DNA of 64,000 nt from Bromus sterilis (taxonomy: Eukaryota; Streptophyta; Magnoliopsida; Poales; Poaceae). The stretch spans positions 214,303,501 to 214,367,500 of the forward strand of contig OX465596.1 of the NCBI GenBank assembly GCA_950022295.1. Reading direction: 5' to 3'. The notes beneath the pieces were generated by a model. That model did no database searches. It was not told where the DNA came from and was given only the letters and a program-made list of their open reading frames with translations. Below, piece after piece: positions 46,661 to 57,701 of the stretch; position 1 is the stretch's first letter, and every line of letters begins with the position of its first letter. Position numbers and translations under genes: made by a program.

Positions 46661-47350
46661 GTCCTTGACGTTGTAACCACCTTGGTGGCGCTTTTCTTGA
46701 AGATGTTGATCCCTGCTGCTGAAATGAGATTTGTGGTGCCAAGTGACTGGTATTAGGGGGTGCCTGTAGGAGGTACTCTTTCTTCTCCAAGCCACATGAG
46801 GGGTATGCTACTTTTTATTAGCATAGTGGTTCTAAGCAGGCACTTGCTTTTGCATACTCCAGCCCCACTAATATTGGTCGATCTCTTGGGATGACTCCTC
46901 TTTATGATGCTCTTCGTCAAATCTTTTGTGTGTCCTTGGCTCCCAAGGCTGGTTCCTATGATTATTTCTCAAGCTCCACTATTGATATGCTGGTCCATGC
47001 TCATTAGGGTACTCAAATTAATGTGTCGGACTTCATGTATGAGGAGATGAGGAACTATGTGTATGAGAAGAAGTCTGCGGTGTTTGATCCATTCATTCAA
47101 GCGCTTATTGAGCGCAAGATTCCAGACCGTGAGAAGCTCATCCACAAGTTCCGCGTCACCTTGCCTGCCTGTCACACCAAGTTCAAACCTCAGGTTCATC
47201 ATTTATGATTTATCTAATTGGCAAGAGGCCCAAGGCCAAGCATGCATCTTCTTCAACGGCTGCAGGTGGCTCCTCCTCAAGAGGTGCTCCGGCGATCAAT
47301 ACCCTTCTTCTTCCTTCTCTAGTAAGGAGAATAATATTTTCTTCCATGGT
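46661..47350 (+). pseudogene. Remnant of a retroelement ATHILA-ORF1-like gene
   Basis: A broken frame reads NIGRSLGMTPLYDALRQIF, then a stop, then TQINVSDFMYEEMRNYVYEK and FIQALIERKIPDREKLIHKF (47023-47208). This pattern matches plant retroelement ORFs of the ATHILA ORF-1 type. It lies outside elements 1 and 3 and predates element 1, whose GTGGC target lies at its edge. Confidence 0.55.
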
Positions 47351-48275
47351 GAAAGTGCATTTACTCCTAAATGATGTTTTGGTATTGTGAAAATGTGGTT
47401 AGTAGGAGTAATGAAGGGTGTTAAAGGCTGTATCTCAGGTCATTGGTCTAGTGGATGGTTATTTATTTTGGAGGATTATTGAACCCACTACAAAAAGTGA
47501 AAATGCGCGGTTCTCTGGTGGCTTGAAGGTTTTATTTTGGATTGCTTTGAGTCGTAGGAAAACCGCACTATCAAGATGGATCAACGAGGTTAGAGTATGT
47601 GTGGGAACACATTTTCTCATCGTGCCAAGCCACCCACTGTACCCTCCGGAAGTCAAGCCTTGTTCATGTGCATGGTGGGTATCCTCAGAAAGAACCCCAA
47701 GTCAAGTTTTTTGGTACCCAGTGTGCATGGGGTTTGTGACCTCCGTGCGCATGGGGTACCAAGAAAACGTCCTAGATGCCCCATGCGCATGGGCCTCCTG
47801 GCCGCGTGCCCTCGGGGTAAGTGGTTATTTCCCTAAATACCCCGTGCACATATGGTCACTGGCCCCGTGCCCTCGTGCACACGGGGGCCGCAGAGATTTT
47901 GCTATGTGCCATGTGCACACGGGCTCTTTAGCCCGTGCACACGTGGTCCAACGACTAGATTCCTCACCTACCCCTTGGTCTATATAAGGAGCTTCTTCCA
48001 CCTCCAACCCTTCTTCCTCCTTGCTTGAGCCTCCATTGCTAGAACACATTTTTTCTAATTCCTCTCATCTCCTCCACCTCAAACTTGTTGATCTTTTGGG
48101 ATTTGAGAGAGCAAGGCCCGATCTAAACTTCCACCAAAACTGATTTGTGTTCCCCACAAGATTTCTCACCATTGACTTATTACTCTTGGAGATTTGGCTC
48201 CTAGGCATCTAGGTGTCCATTCTGGAAGCTTCCTTGCTTTTGGTGTGATCCAGGAAGTTTTTAATGGTGTGGTGG
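47349..48275 (+). repeat. Partial LTR of an older retroelement
   Basis: It begins GGTGAAAGTGCATTTACTCC, a start I recognise from cereal LTRs, and contains a promoter-like TCTATATAAGGAGC near 47978. It is cut at 48276 by element 3. It holds CGTGCACACG- and CATGGGG-rich stretches (47660-47950). No second LTR is in the window. Confidence 0.5.
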
Positions 48276-49625
48276 TGATACGTCTCAAACGTATCTACTT
48301 TTCCAAACACTTTTTCTATTGTTTTGCCCTCATTCTTGCATGATTTGGACGAAACTAACCCGGACTAACGCTGTTTTCAGCAGAGCTGTCTGTATGGTTT
48401 TATTGTGCGCAGGAAAATAGATTTTTGGACGTCCTAGAAAATTCTCAGAAAAATACCAGAAAATCCACGCACCCGAAGGAGCCAGATGCCAAAAGTGGGA
48501 CCAGAGGGGAGCCTAGGGGGCCCCAGGCGCCCCCTGGCCGCCTGGGGGCCTCCCCCGTCCTCTGGTGCCCTACCGATGCTCCTATTTATTCCCGTGACGC
48601 GAAAACCCCAGAACTAAAGTCGTTTTCCCAATTCTCGTCGCGGAGCCTCCGCCACCCTCTGTTCTTCTCCGGGAGGGCTAATCTGGAGGCTGTTTTGGCC
48701 TCCGGAGAGGGGAGATCATCGCCATAGTCATCGCCATCACCACTCCATCATCCCTCCATGACTTCTCCATCCATGTGTGAGTAATTCCCGGCTGTAGGGA
48801 AAGGGGATGGTAGGGATTGGATGAGTTAGATAATGTAATAGTTTATCAGATTGTTGGGGGCATGTTGCCTATCATCTAGATTGGTGTTTATCATCTTTGC
48901 TTCAACTTGTTGCTCTTAATGCTTGTCACTTTGGGCTCGAGTGCCATGATTTCAGATCTGAACCCTTTGTGTTTTCATGAATATATTTGTGTTCTTGATC
49001 CTATCTATGAGTTGTTTGCACCTGTTATAGCCCGGAACCGGCAATCCCAAAGGTGACATCTTGGGACACCAAAGGGGATGGACTATAATTTGAGGATTCC
49101 ATGTATCCATTGATTGTCAATGCTTTGTTCCGGTGCTCTTTGACAGGAGCACCTTAATCTCCATAAGTTCCTTTTGGCCCCGTTTGTAGCGGGATGGTAG
49201 GACAAAAGATGTTGTGAAAGTTCTTATTGCAAGCACATACAACTACCTATGGGATACATGCCTGATGTTTGATTTATTCCTAGATGATCTTTGCTTTTCT
49301 GTGTGCCTTACCCCAAGTTGATTACATGATGTGTCTTATCCATGCAGCGCCCAACCATCCATCTCCCTAGCCTACAGTGTTTTTAATTCTGCTGGTTACT
49401 AGTTGTTTACTTTCGCTGTTTTACTATTACCGTTGCTATCATCACTTCCATATCGAAGTTGCTATTAATATATTGTTGCAAGTAAGTGTATCTCAGGCGC
49501 GGTGGAATTGACAACTCCACTGTTAATACTTGTGGATATTCTTTGGCTCCCCTTGAGTCGAATCAATAAATTGGGTTATCTTACCCGCGAAGACTATCTC
49601 GATCCCCTGCAGTTGTGAGTTATCA
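48276..49625 (+). repeat. 5' LTR of element 3
   Basis: It starts TGATACGTCTCAAACGTATC, like elements 1 and 2, but diverges after about 22 bp, so it is a distinct family. It ends GTGAGTTATCA just before the primer site. Length is 1350 bp. Confidence 0.88.
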
Positions 49626-49636
49626 AGCCTGTTTTC

Positions 49637-49654
49637 TGGCGCCGTTGCCGGGGA
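49637..49654 (+). promoter_or_regulatory. Primer-binding site, element 3
   Basis: TGGCGCCGTTGCCGGGGA, eleven bases downstream of the LTR. It is the aspartate-tRNA type site shared with element 2. Confidence 0.85.
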
Positions 49655-49711
49655 GCATAGCTTTATTCACAAGTCTACTTAAAGTATATTACCTGCTGCA
49701 ATTTATCCGCT

Positions 49712-51493
49712 ATGGGTAAGAAAGAAGACCCCAAGGTCCCGATCTTACCATCCCGTACGAGAAAAGGTACTGTTCTGAACACTAGTGCTACACTTGATTC
49801 GCCTTCAGTTATGAGCAAGTTTGCTTCACCACCACCACATGATGCCTCTACTGAATCTGTCAGCATGGCCGATACTTTTGATGATGCTTCTACTACTCTT
49901 GATGATATTGGTTCGCTTAGTCACGCTCTTGAGAAACAGATTGCTGCTGCTGCCAAGAAATCTGGGATTGAAATTCCCGATACTTGCTATCCTTTTGATG
50001 GGACCTACACTTATCCTGATCTGAGTAAACTCAAGGAGAGACTCCTTGATGATGATTATATTATACTTGATGATGATTTATGCAGGGAGCTAACAGAGTT
50101 TAATGACTCTGACCCTGATGCTATTAAGAAGCTGCTCGAGAAACATTCTTTGAAGAACAAGACCGTACCTGATCCTACTTTTGCTACGTCGCCTATATGC
50201 ATCAATGATCCTGACTATAATTTCTCTGTTGATCTTTCACTTTTATCTATGGTTGAGGCTGACCCCTTTTATGGCAGAGAAAATGATGATGCTATTGCAC
50301 ACCTGACTAAACTCACTGAGTTAGGTGGCTTGTTTACTACAGATGAGAAGATACGAAACTTCTATGTTACTAAGCTTTTTCCTTTTTCTTTAAAGGAAGG
50401 TGCTAAAGCATGGTACGATGCACTACCATGTGGTTCTATTAGGAGTCCTCAGGACTTATCTCAATCTTTTGTTAATAAGTATTTTCTAGCTCATATGCAA
50501 TATGCTACTTTACGAAAAATTTATAACTTTAAACAGTTGCAGGATGAGAACCTTCCTAAAGCTTGGGGGAGGTATTGCAGTCTGATCCAGGCTAGACCGA
50601 TACATGGAGTCCCTAAGAATGACTTAATTGATATATTTTATGCTGGTCTAACGGATGAATCTAGATCCTATTTGGACAATTGTGCTGGTTGTGTTTTCAG
50701 GAAAAGAACACCGGACGATGCAGAAGAACTAATGGGCAGGATTGCCAAGAACCACGAAGATTGGTCCGTCCCTGAACCACCTCCACCACCAAAGAAGAGG
50801 GGCATGCTTGTCCTGAGCCCCAAAGACATGCAAGAAGCTAAGAAGTCTATTAAAGAGAAATGTAGTAAAACTAAAGACGTGAAGAATCTACCGCCTATTG
50901 AGAAGTTGTGTGAGACTACTGCTCACCCTCCTATGGTAGAGGTACACTCTCTTTTAGATTTCAATGCAAGTGACATTCCTCATGGTAAGCCTCCTGATCA
51001 ATGTTTAGATGAGCTTGATAATTTTATTATGAAGCAGTATCACTTTAATGAGAGGATACAAAGGCAGTTGCATGATAATTCCCTTGCTATCAAAAGTTTG
51101 CTTGATGTTCTCGGTAGAACAGTTAATGATGTTAAATTTCTTGTGAAGAATTTTCATATGGTTCAAACTCAGCTTGATCAAATTTCTAATTTGCAAAAAG
51201 ATTTGCTTGCTAATAATGCCAAACAGGATATACAGGCCTTCAGGATTAAAACCCGAGGGGGAACTAGCACTCAAGATCCTCTCTATCCGGAGGGGCATCC
51301 TAAGAGGATCGAGCAAGATTCTCAAATACAGGAGGAAGAAATTGTTAGCTCTCCGAAGAAGAAAAAGAAGCACAAAGAAGCTGACAATTCCAATGATCCA
51401 AATAGTATATCTACCTCCGATGCTGAGACTGAAGACAGTGCTAAGCCTGAAAAGGATGGTGAAAAGAATGATCCACCTGAAGTTCGAGAATAA
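49712..51493 (+). CDS. Element 3 gag, intact 593-residue ORF
   Basis: This ORF opens 57 bases after the primer site. The retrotransposon-gag domain lies around residues 195-340 (LTELGGLFTTDEKIRNF; KLFPFSLKEGAKAWYDAL; FVNKYFLAHMQYATLRKI; DLIDIFYAGLTDESRSYLDN). A basic proline-rich linker follows (EPPPPPKKRG), then a helical segment and a Lys-rich, acidic tail (SSPKKKKKHKEADN). No CCHC zinc knuckle is visible, as for element 1. The unbroken frame contrasts with the degenerate gag of element 1. The protein should form particles and could help other elements. Confidence 0.88.
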   Translation: MGKKEDPKVPILPSRTRKGTVLNTSATLDSPSVMSKFASPPPHDASTESVSMADTFDDASTTLDDIGSLSHALEKQIAAAAKKSGIEIPDTCYPFDGTYTYPDLSKLKERLLDDDYIILDDDLCRELTEFNDSDPDAIKKLLEKHSLKNKTVPDPTFATSPICINDPDYNFSVDLSLLSMVEADPFYGRENDDAIAHLTKLTELGGLFTTDEKIRNFYVTKLFPFSLKEGAKAWYDALPCGSIRSPQDLSQSFVNKYFLAHMQYATLRKIYNFKQLQDENLPKAWGRYCSLIQARPIHGVPKNDLIDIFYAGLTDESRSYLDNCAGCVFRKRTPDDAEELMGRIAKNHEDWSVPEPPPPPKKRGMLVLSPKDMQEAKKSIKEKCSKTKDVKNLPPIEKLCETTAHPPMVEVHSLLDFNASDIPHGKPPDQCLDELDNFIMKQYHFNERIQRQLHDNSLAIKSLLDVLGRTVNDVKFLVKNFHMVQTQLDQISNLQKDLLANNAKQDIQAFRIKTRGGTSTQDPLYPEGHPKRIEQDSQIQEEEIVSSPKKKKKHKEADNSNDPNSISTSDAETEDSAKPEKDGEKNDPPEVRE

Positions 51494-51571
51494 GAAGCAT
51501 CCGACAAATGCAAGAAATACACTAGAGAAGATTTTATCGCAAGAAGACATGGGAAGGAATGAGAACCATGG

Positions 51572-52348
51572 GTGCAGAAACCCATGCCCTTTCCAGTTAA
51601 GTCTCTCAAAACTAAAGAAGAAGAGCATTACAATAAGTTTTGTGAGTGGATGAAACCTCTTTTTCTTCAAATTCCTTTGACTGATGCTATTAAGTTACCT
51701 CCTTATTCGAGATATATGAAAGATATTGTTACTAATAAAAGAAAATTTCCTAATGAAGCAATATCTACTATGCTTGCTAACTACTCTTTAAGTGGCAAGA
51801 TTCCTGAGAAGCTCGGTGATCCAGGTATACCCACCATTCCTTGTTCCATAAAGAATAATTATGCCAGGACTGCTTTATGTGATCTTGGAGCAGGAGTGAG
51901 TGTTATGCCCTTTTCTCTTTACAAGAGATTATGTTTAGAAAAACTAATCCCTACAGATATCTCTCTTCAGATGGCTGATAAGTCAACAACCGTTCCCATA
52001 GGTATTTGTGAGGATGTTCCCGTTGAAGTTGCTAATTGTTTAATCCTTACTGATTTTCTTGTGCTTGACATGCCCGAGGATGGGAGCATGTCTATTATTC
52101 TTGGTAGACCTTTTCTTAACACCGCAGGTGCTATTATTGATTGCAACAAAGGAAAGGTTACTTTCAACGTGAATGACAAAGAACACACGGTGTATTTTCC
52201 GAAGAAGATTGACAAGAGGCATGGCCTCAACTCTATAGAGAATATCGAGACCATGAAGATTGGAGAATGGGATTGTCCTCTACATGTGCACCACAAATAC
52301 AAAACCATCATGGTGGGGACAATGTCCATTAAAGTAAAGGTGCAATGA
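51572..52348 (+). CDS. Element 3 aspartic protease, 258-residue ORF
   Basis: A retropepsin-like protease that would process the gag polyprotein. The catalytic motif reads ALCDLGAGVSVMPFSLYKRL (residues about 107-126). The second conserved block reads SIILGRPFLNTAGAIIDC. It starts 78 bases after the gag stop in another frame, so it would need frameshifting, re-initiation or splicing to be expressed. The coding series stops here: no RT or RNase H follows. Confidence 0.87.
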   Translation: MQKPMPFPVKSLKTKEEEHYNKFCEWMKPLFLQIPLTDAIKLPPYSRYMKDIVTNKRKFPNEAISTMLANYSLSGKIPEKLGDPGIPTIPCSIKNNYARTALCDLGAGVSVMPFSLYKRLCLEKLIPTDISLQMADKSTTVPIGICEDVPVEVANCLILTDFLVLDMPEDGSMSIILGRPFLNTAGAIIDCNKGKVTFNVNDKEHTVYFPKKIDKRHGLNSIENIETMKIGEWDCPLHVHHKYKTIMVGTMSIKVKVQ

Positions 52349-53137
52349 TCCCTTCATAAGAGGAGAGACTTTTTGCTCTATATATCGCCGTTTTGTTGGT
52401 AAGACTTGATCAACCTTGCTAGTAAGCATGTTTTATATAGGTAAAAAGTGCAGCTTGTTATGTTTTCGTTTGCTTTAGCCTTTATTCTCCTTGCTGTACC
52501 AAGTTTATATGTTTTTGAAACTTCACAACTCTAATCACTGCTTCAAGTTTTCAGAAAGTTTTGCAGCTTTTTGAACTTCGAAAAATTCTCAACAGTGAAG
52601 TTATCAGAAAAATTCTAGAAAAATTATTTTAAAAATTTCCATGTCGGGAGTGACCCAGGGGCACCTGGGGTTGACCAGGGGGTCCACCAGTGGCCCAGGC
52701 GGCTAGCTGGCGCGGCCTAGCCCCTGGCCGTGCCCACAGGGCGCCTGGGGCCCACAGGGCAGCCAGCCAGGTAAGTCTTCTTCCTCCTCCTTTCTCTCTC
52801 TCCAAAAAACACGAGTTCTGCACTTTGTCTTGCGTTCTTGCTGCCCTCCGTCCAGAATTTCGGTCTCTCTCTACGACCCATCATTTGAGCTGAGATTTTG
52901 GGCAAATACTCTCTGGTATGTAACTCCTTCACCCCTCCAATTAGATTTTTGATTGGTGGCCTCATTTGTGAGTATTTAGTAGCTCTTGGTGATGTTCATA
53001 TGATCTTGCATACATGTGTAGAAATATATTTTCCAAGTTTTGGTGCAAGTTTATGCCTTAGTTAAGTGAGTAGAGTAGTTTGCCTAACTCACTTTGTTTA
53101 AATCCTTGTTTTTGTGAATTGTATTTTTTTTCCAGAA

Positions 53138-54349
53138 ATGAGTCTCTTTGGAAAAGCAAAGGGGTGGCTTGGGAAGAAGAAGCCCGAGCGCTCCGATCGA
53201 GTCACTAGAGCTGCAGCTTCACCCTCAGCAGTTAGGGTGAGCTACAATGAAGATCATGTGCCCCTGGAGCTGTTGGAAGAAACAAATCCAGCATGCACAA
53301 TGATGTATCCGTGCGATGATTTTCTTACAGCTGCAGGAATTAAGGAGGAATTTTACGGCCTTTGTGCCAATGCAGGTTTGACACGGCTAGCTTTATGCCG
53401 TGTCGTGCAATACAAAAAGCTTACTTCCTGTTTTGTTAACAGTTTTTGCTATAACCATGATGCGGGAACCGTTGAGTTCAAACTTTATAATGATCTCATA
53501 ACCATGTCTTTGGCACAGTTTTGTGATATAATAGGTGTGCCAAACGTTGGTCAGACAGCTAAGATAATCATGCAGCCTTCCGGGTTGAGGACCCGCTTCA
53601 ACTCCCTTTGCTGCCAGGAGGAGACCGATATTCGGCGCACGAAGATTTCCAGCATCTTGTTTCCACACCTCAGGTATTTTGCGTATTTTGTTGCTAGAGG
53701 GGTGTTGGCTCGTGACAACACGAGAAATGGTTCTGCACCGGATTTCTCCATTTATGCGAACACCCTCTCTGGTAAGAATGAGTATAATGTGGGTGCCTTG
53801 ATTGCTCGGTGTCTTGTTACAAACAGTAACAAGGGCGATTTATATGGTGGCGTTTACGCCACACTTATCCTTGAGTCTCTTGAGCGCACCCTGCATCCTG
53901 ATGATGTTCCCTTTTCATACGCGAGTCTCGATCTTGCGGCTATGAAGAGACATAAGTTTGTTACCATGACTTCTCAGTTTGGTAACCTTGATTATATTTT
54001 GAGGTTTGAAAGGACTATTACTCGTGAGATCCGTCTACCTGCACCACTTTTGTTTGATAACACTCGCAGGAACGGATGGTCCTTCAACGAAATTCAGTTC
54101 GATGAGTTCATGGCTAATTACCAGCCGCATAACCCCATGGAGGGGGTTGTGCCCAACGAGGAGGAGCATGGTGAGTTCCCACCTTTCCAGGGAGAGACCT
54201 TAACCGAGCATGGCGAGGGATCTTCTTTCGCTTGGAGCGCAGGACCTTCCTCTTCGGAGGATCCGAGGACCTCGGTGTACGCACCGGAGGGCTCATACGA
54301 CTCCTGGACTTACCCTTACCCCGGAGAAGGAGGCTCCTGGGGGCAGTAG
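53138..54349 (+). CDS. Element 3 third ORF, ATHILA-ORF1-like
   Basis: About 403 residues from the likely start MSLFGKAKGWLGKKK; a longer reading starts at 53114. Blocks such as LCRVVQYKKLTSCFVNSFCY, TVEFKLYNDLITMSLAQFCD and IIGVPNVGQ resemble the ATHILA ORF-1 family of plant retroelements. There is no signal peptide or clear membrane helix, so an envelope role is not supported. The C-terminus is Ser-, Gly- and Pro-rich. It is separated from protease by about 790 bp with a CT-rich stretch, which suggests its own transcript. Function unknown. Confidence 0.68.
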   Translation: MSLFGKAKGWLGKKKPERSDRVTRAAASPSAVRVSYNEDHVPLELLEETNPACTMMYPCDDFLTAAGIKEEFYGLCANAGLTRLALCRVVQYKKLTSCFVNSFCYNHDAGTVEFKLYNDLITMSLAQFCDIIGVPNVGQTAKIIMQPSGLRTRFNSLCCQEETDIRRTKISSILFPHLRYFAYFVARGVLARDNTRNGSAPDFSIYANTLSGKNEYNVGALIARCLVTNSNKGDLYGGVYATLILESLERTLHPDDVPFSYASLDLAAMKRHKFVTMTSQFGNLDYILRFERTITREIRLPAPLLFDNTRRNGWSFNEIQFDEFMANYQPHNPMEGVVPNEEEHGEFPPFQGETLTEHGEGSSFAWSAGPSSSEDPRTSVYAPEGSYDSWTYPYPGEGGSWGQ

Positions 54350-54692
54350 CTGCTACCAACTTAGGCCAAAAGCCTATGCTTGGGGTAGTACGTGTCCTTC
54401 TCACCTTTCCATTGTATTATCCGTTTTTATTTTGTTTGCTTTGATCTTTTTGAAGTTTTTGCCCGTTCTTCTTTGTTCTTTTATTTTGCAAAAACAACAA
54501 AAAGATTTCTCTTTTCTTTTTATTTCGTTTAACCTTTGAAAAATACAAAAATATTTTCTTTTCTATCTTTAGTTTGCTTTGTTGCAGAGTTCAGCTCGAG
54601 TCCGTGATGGCATTGGCATTTGATTATATATTTCCCACGTTCGGTCGTGCAAGAGACAAGGCAGTAATGATAAAGATCGACGAAAGGGATGC
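54350..54692 (+). other. Element 3 non-coding region before the nested element
   Basis: T-rich sequence after ORF3 with no recognisable gene. It continues at 62239 after the nested element; the AACAA target (54693-54697) is duplicated there. Confidence 0.6.
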
Positions 54693-54697
54693 AACAA

Positions 54698-55143
54698 TGA
54701 CGGGGATGTATCCCGGCAAATCCCATGGTCAGGGACCTTGGGTTAGTCATGAGAGGCACAGGTTGGACGATAAGCTCGTCGGCTAACAGGAGGATACGTT
54801 CCTGCTCGATATTATTGATTGGAGATGGCGATTACAGGGAAGCCGAGGCTAGTGCGCACAAGGCTAGGTTACAGATTGTGTATTGCTTGATCTCGACGTC
54901 TCCCCTCCTAGCCCTTATATACTAGGCTAGGTCTCAGGGAGTCCGTCCTGATTACAGATGAGGTTTTCTAACCATGATCTGGTTCCGTACGACAAGTTTG
55001 CACCTTCCTTATGACTCGCGGACTCCTACGTCGGTGCCACTAGTGGGCCAAGGCTGGGCCCAGGCGGCATCTTTGTGGGCCTTCTGTCTTCTGGTACACC
55101 GGGTAGGCTCATCCATAGGAGTCGTGGGGTCACCCCCTCGTCA
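54698..55143 (-). repeat. 3' LTR of the Tat-like element
   Basis: TG...CA ends, 446 bp. A purine-rich minus-strand tract (ACTCGGGGGCTAC) lies immediately inside at 55144-55156, as expected for a polypurine tract. Confidence 0.88.
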
Positions 55144-55689
55144 GTAGCCCCCGAGTGCCTGGGGGACTCGAAGAGGCGTGCAGGGACTCGAATCCACTCT
55201 AGCGTCGTTTTGATGTATGCACGGTTCAACCGCGGGTCGCTGGCAGTCTGGGGCCATGACAAAACCTGTTTCGAGGGATGCTAAGCTGAAAGGGCCCAAG
55301 GTGCCGACTGATCGAGCCTTGGTGAATTGCACTAGTGGAAAAAACCGTAGTAGCCCAATCAAACCCATGTCCCTCGACATGAGCTTGGAACACTGGTGTC
55401 TAGCAAAAGTCATGCCGCTGCAGGTCTTACAGTGATCAATTGCCTCCAGTAAAGTTCGTAGCCTAGGCGCGTCCGCCCGCCTTTTTCTATCATGCATGCG
55501 CATGGAAAAGGTTGGGAGTGAAATCGCTCCTCGGCAAGTCCCAGCCCGACCGATCTTCACAGCGGGGTCTTACCTACACGCTAAGCTTGCGTGGCATCTG
55601 GGCACAGTGTATCGTGTTCCAGGAATATGTATTTTTATTGAGGCGCGAAGCCTAGTAGATAATGCACCCACTTGGAATAAACAGTCAAG

Positions 55690-56070
55690 TGGGCGGTTTT
55701 AGCGGTCACTCGTGGAGCTTCTCCGAGTGCTCGGGTGTAGACGGATATTTGCGCGGGAGGTCGTCGAGTGCTTGAGTATATAGAGTTTTGCGAGTAATCA
55801 CTTGAATATCGCTTTTGCTCTCGGGGTGAGGGAGCACCCGATACTCCAGGACCGCTCGATCTGGCGAGTGCAAGTCTGCTCATCACGCGTCGTAGTGAGG
55901 GAGCAACCGAAACTCTCATGGGTGCAAGTAATCACTCGAGCATGTTTTTGCTTCTAGGTGAGGGAGCACCTAAGACTCTCGTAGGTGTGAGTGATCAGTC
56001 GAGCACATTTTTTCTTCTGGGTGAGGGAGCACCCGAAACTCTCGCAGGTGGATACGCTCCCGATGGGAGT
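55690..56070. repeat. Tandem repeat array, units of 63-69 bp
   Basis: GTGAGGGAGCAC recurs at 55826, 55895, 55958 and 56021, spaced 69, 63 and 63 bp, with shared AATCACTCGAGCA-like phrases between. It lies on the promoter side of the antisense ORF. It ends with the small palindrome CTCCCGATGGGAG at 56057. Confidence 0.75.
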
Positions 56071-56445
56071 TAGATACATTTGAAATGTATTTAAACTATG
56101 CAAAAAACGGTGCTTGCAAGCTGCCTCTTCTGCTGACTGCCTCTTTAAATTACCTCTTTTTTGGTGAAGATAACTATCTCCTTGCTGGAGGACCGTCAAA
56201 AGATGCTCTGGCTATTAACCGTCATGTCTGCATGACCGGTCATAATGATGGATTTTGGTGGCGTGCTGCAGCCGCCTGTTGAGTTATCGATGCACGTATT
56301 GAAAAAGCGCGAGATTTGACGCATCCAGCGCACTGTGCCTCCCGTGTGAAGGCATCTTTGTCTAGAACTTCGAATCGCCCGGCGTGCTTGGTCTTTGAAT
56401 TAATGGCTCCTGTCGTCTGGGCTTCTATGTGCTCTAGGGTTTGTG

Positions 56446-56455
56446 CTATAAATAG
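56446..56455 (+). promoter_or_regulatory. TATA box of the antisense ORF
   Basis: CTATAAATAG on the + strand, 71 bases before the ATG at 56526. A CT-rich leader (CTTCTCTTTCTCTTCC) between them is typical of plant 5' UTRs. It is outside the LTRs, so the ORF may have its own promoter. Confidence 0.6.
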
Positions 56456-56525
56456 TCCCCTCTTTTTCTTCTAGCAGCGGTATTCGTCCTCTGCTCATCT
56501 TGCTTCTCTTTCTCTTCCTCTTCTC

Positions 56526-57284
56526 ATGGCGCCCAAGCGTGGAGCTGGTATGACTGGCCGTGGTCGTGCTCGCCGCGGCCGTGGTGGTCGTACTCCGCGC
56601 TCTTCTCGCGGTGGTCGTCACGGTGCAGCGTTGGTGCCTTCCTCCTCTTCCTCGGAGGCTGGTGTTTGGTGTTATGACTTTCTCCTGCACGTCCGTGGAC
56701 GGGGCACCGCTTGTATTCTTCTTCCTTCTGCATTGGCTGCCATTGTTTTCTGAGCGTGGCCTTGATGGTTTGTTGCTTCGTCTTCAGGGGTGCGCTCGAT
56801 CTCCTTCTTATGTTAAGTTGGAGATCGATAGTTCCCGCTTGATTTTTCTTGGCTTTGGCTGGAAATCCTTTGCTCTTCGGCTGAACTTGCGTGATGGTAA
56901 CACTCTTTGTTGCCGTTTTGATGGCGAAGACACTCTTGTCATCCGCGCCTTTGACCAGAGCGGCAACCGCATGGATCCGTACTGGCCGGAGACAAGCAGT
57001 GATGGTTCCGGCAGGTCGAGGAGTCCTTCGCCTGCGTCTTCAACTGCTTCCTCCTCCGGTGACTCTTTGGGTGCTGGTGTTGAGCCGTCTTCAACTGCTT
57101 CCTCCTCCGGCTCTGAAGAGGACCTTGACGTCAAGCCACCAATCAAGCGTGCGTGCCAGGCGACCTTGTAGAACTGGAGGCAGCGGCGTCATCTTCGCCG
57201 GCGGCTCGGGTGGAGCTGGAGAAGAAGCTGGTGGAGCAGGAGAAGAAGCTGGTGGAGCATCGTCTTCGACTGCTCCGCAAATAA
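56526..57284 (+). pseudogene. Antisense accessory ORF with a B3-like DNA-binding domain, frameshifted
   Basis: Opposite in sense to the pol genes. The first frame (56526-56753) opens MAPKRGAGMTGRGRARRGRG, an Arg/Gly-rich nuclear-type start, then YDFLLHVRGRGTACILLPSA. A shift near 56745 moves the frame by one, and it continues SERGLDGLLLRLQG, then GFGWKSFALRLNLRDGNTL and CCRFDGEDTLVIRAFD. The Gly-Trp..Phe..Leu..Gly-Asn..Phe..Val..Phe-Asp spacing resembles the C-terminal half of a plant B3 domain. A Ser-rich acidic stretch follows. Near 57150 the first frame becomes sensible again, with a charged helix (VELEKKLVEQEKKLVEHRL) ending in TAA at 57282. It is therefore a two-frameshift pseudogene of a possible DNA-binding protein. 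The B3 assignment is by eye. Confidence 0.6.
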
Positions 57285-57701
57285 GTCGAGCTTCACCTTT
57301 TGTTATGTCATTGACATCATGAGCCTGCTGCTTCGACTCCTCCTTTGTCTATGATGATGCTCGCTGTCTTGGTGCCAATCATCCCAGCATGGGTACTCAT
57401 GTAGAAGTCATAATTCCTTGATGTAGGCTTATCGGCTACTTGTGCCTTCTGTAACTAGGTTAGTTCTCCATGTAATGAGGATTGCCTTCGAGTAATCAGA
57501 GCTGCCTTCTATCCAATGTACTTTGAATCTTTTTTGTACTGAAAATGATCCTTGTGATGTGAACTGTGCTTGAGCCTTTGCAATGGTATTTGTCTTTGAG
57601 CCCTTTACAACCGATAGCTGTGCTCGAGTCCTTGGCTATCGAAAGTTGTCTTCGAGTCCATTAAAACTTTGCATTGTGGGTTCTATCGGGTGCGCGACAA
57701 C

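Noticed and set aside
53138..54349. Envelope gene in element 3
   Set aside because: No signal peptide, transmembrane helix or cleavage motif is visible; the sequence fits an ATHILA-ORF1-like protein better.
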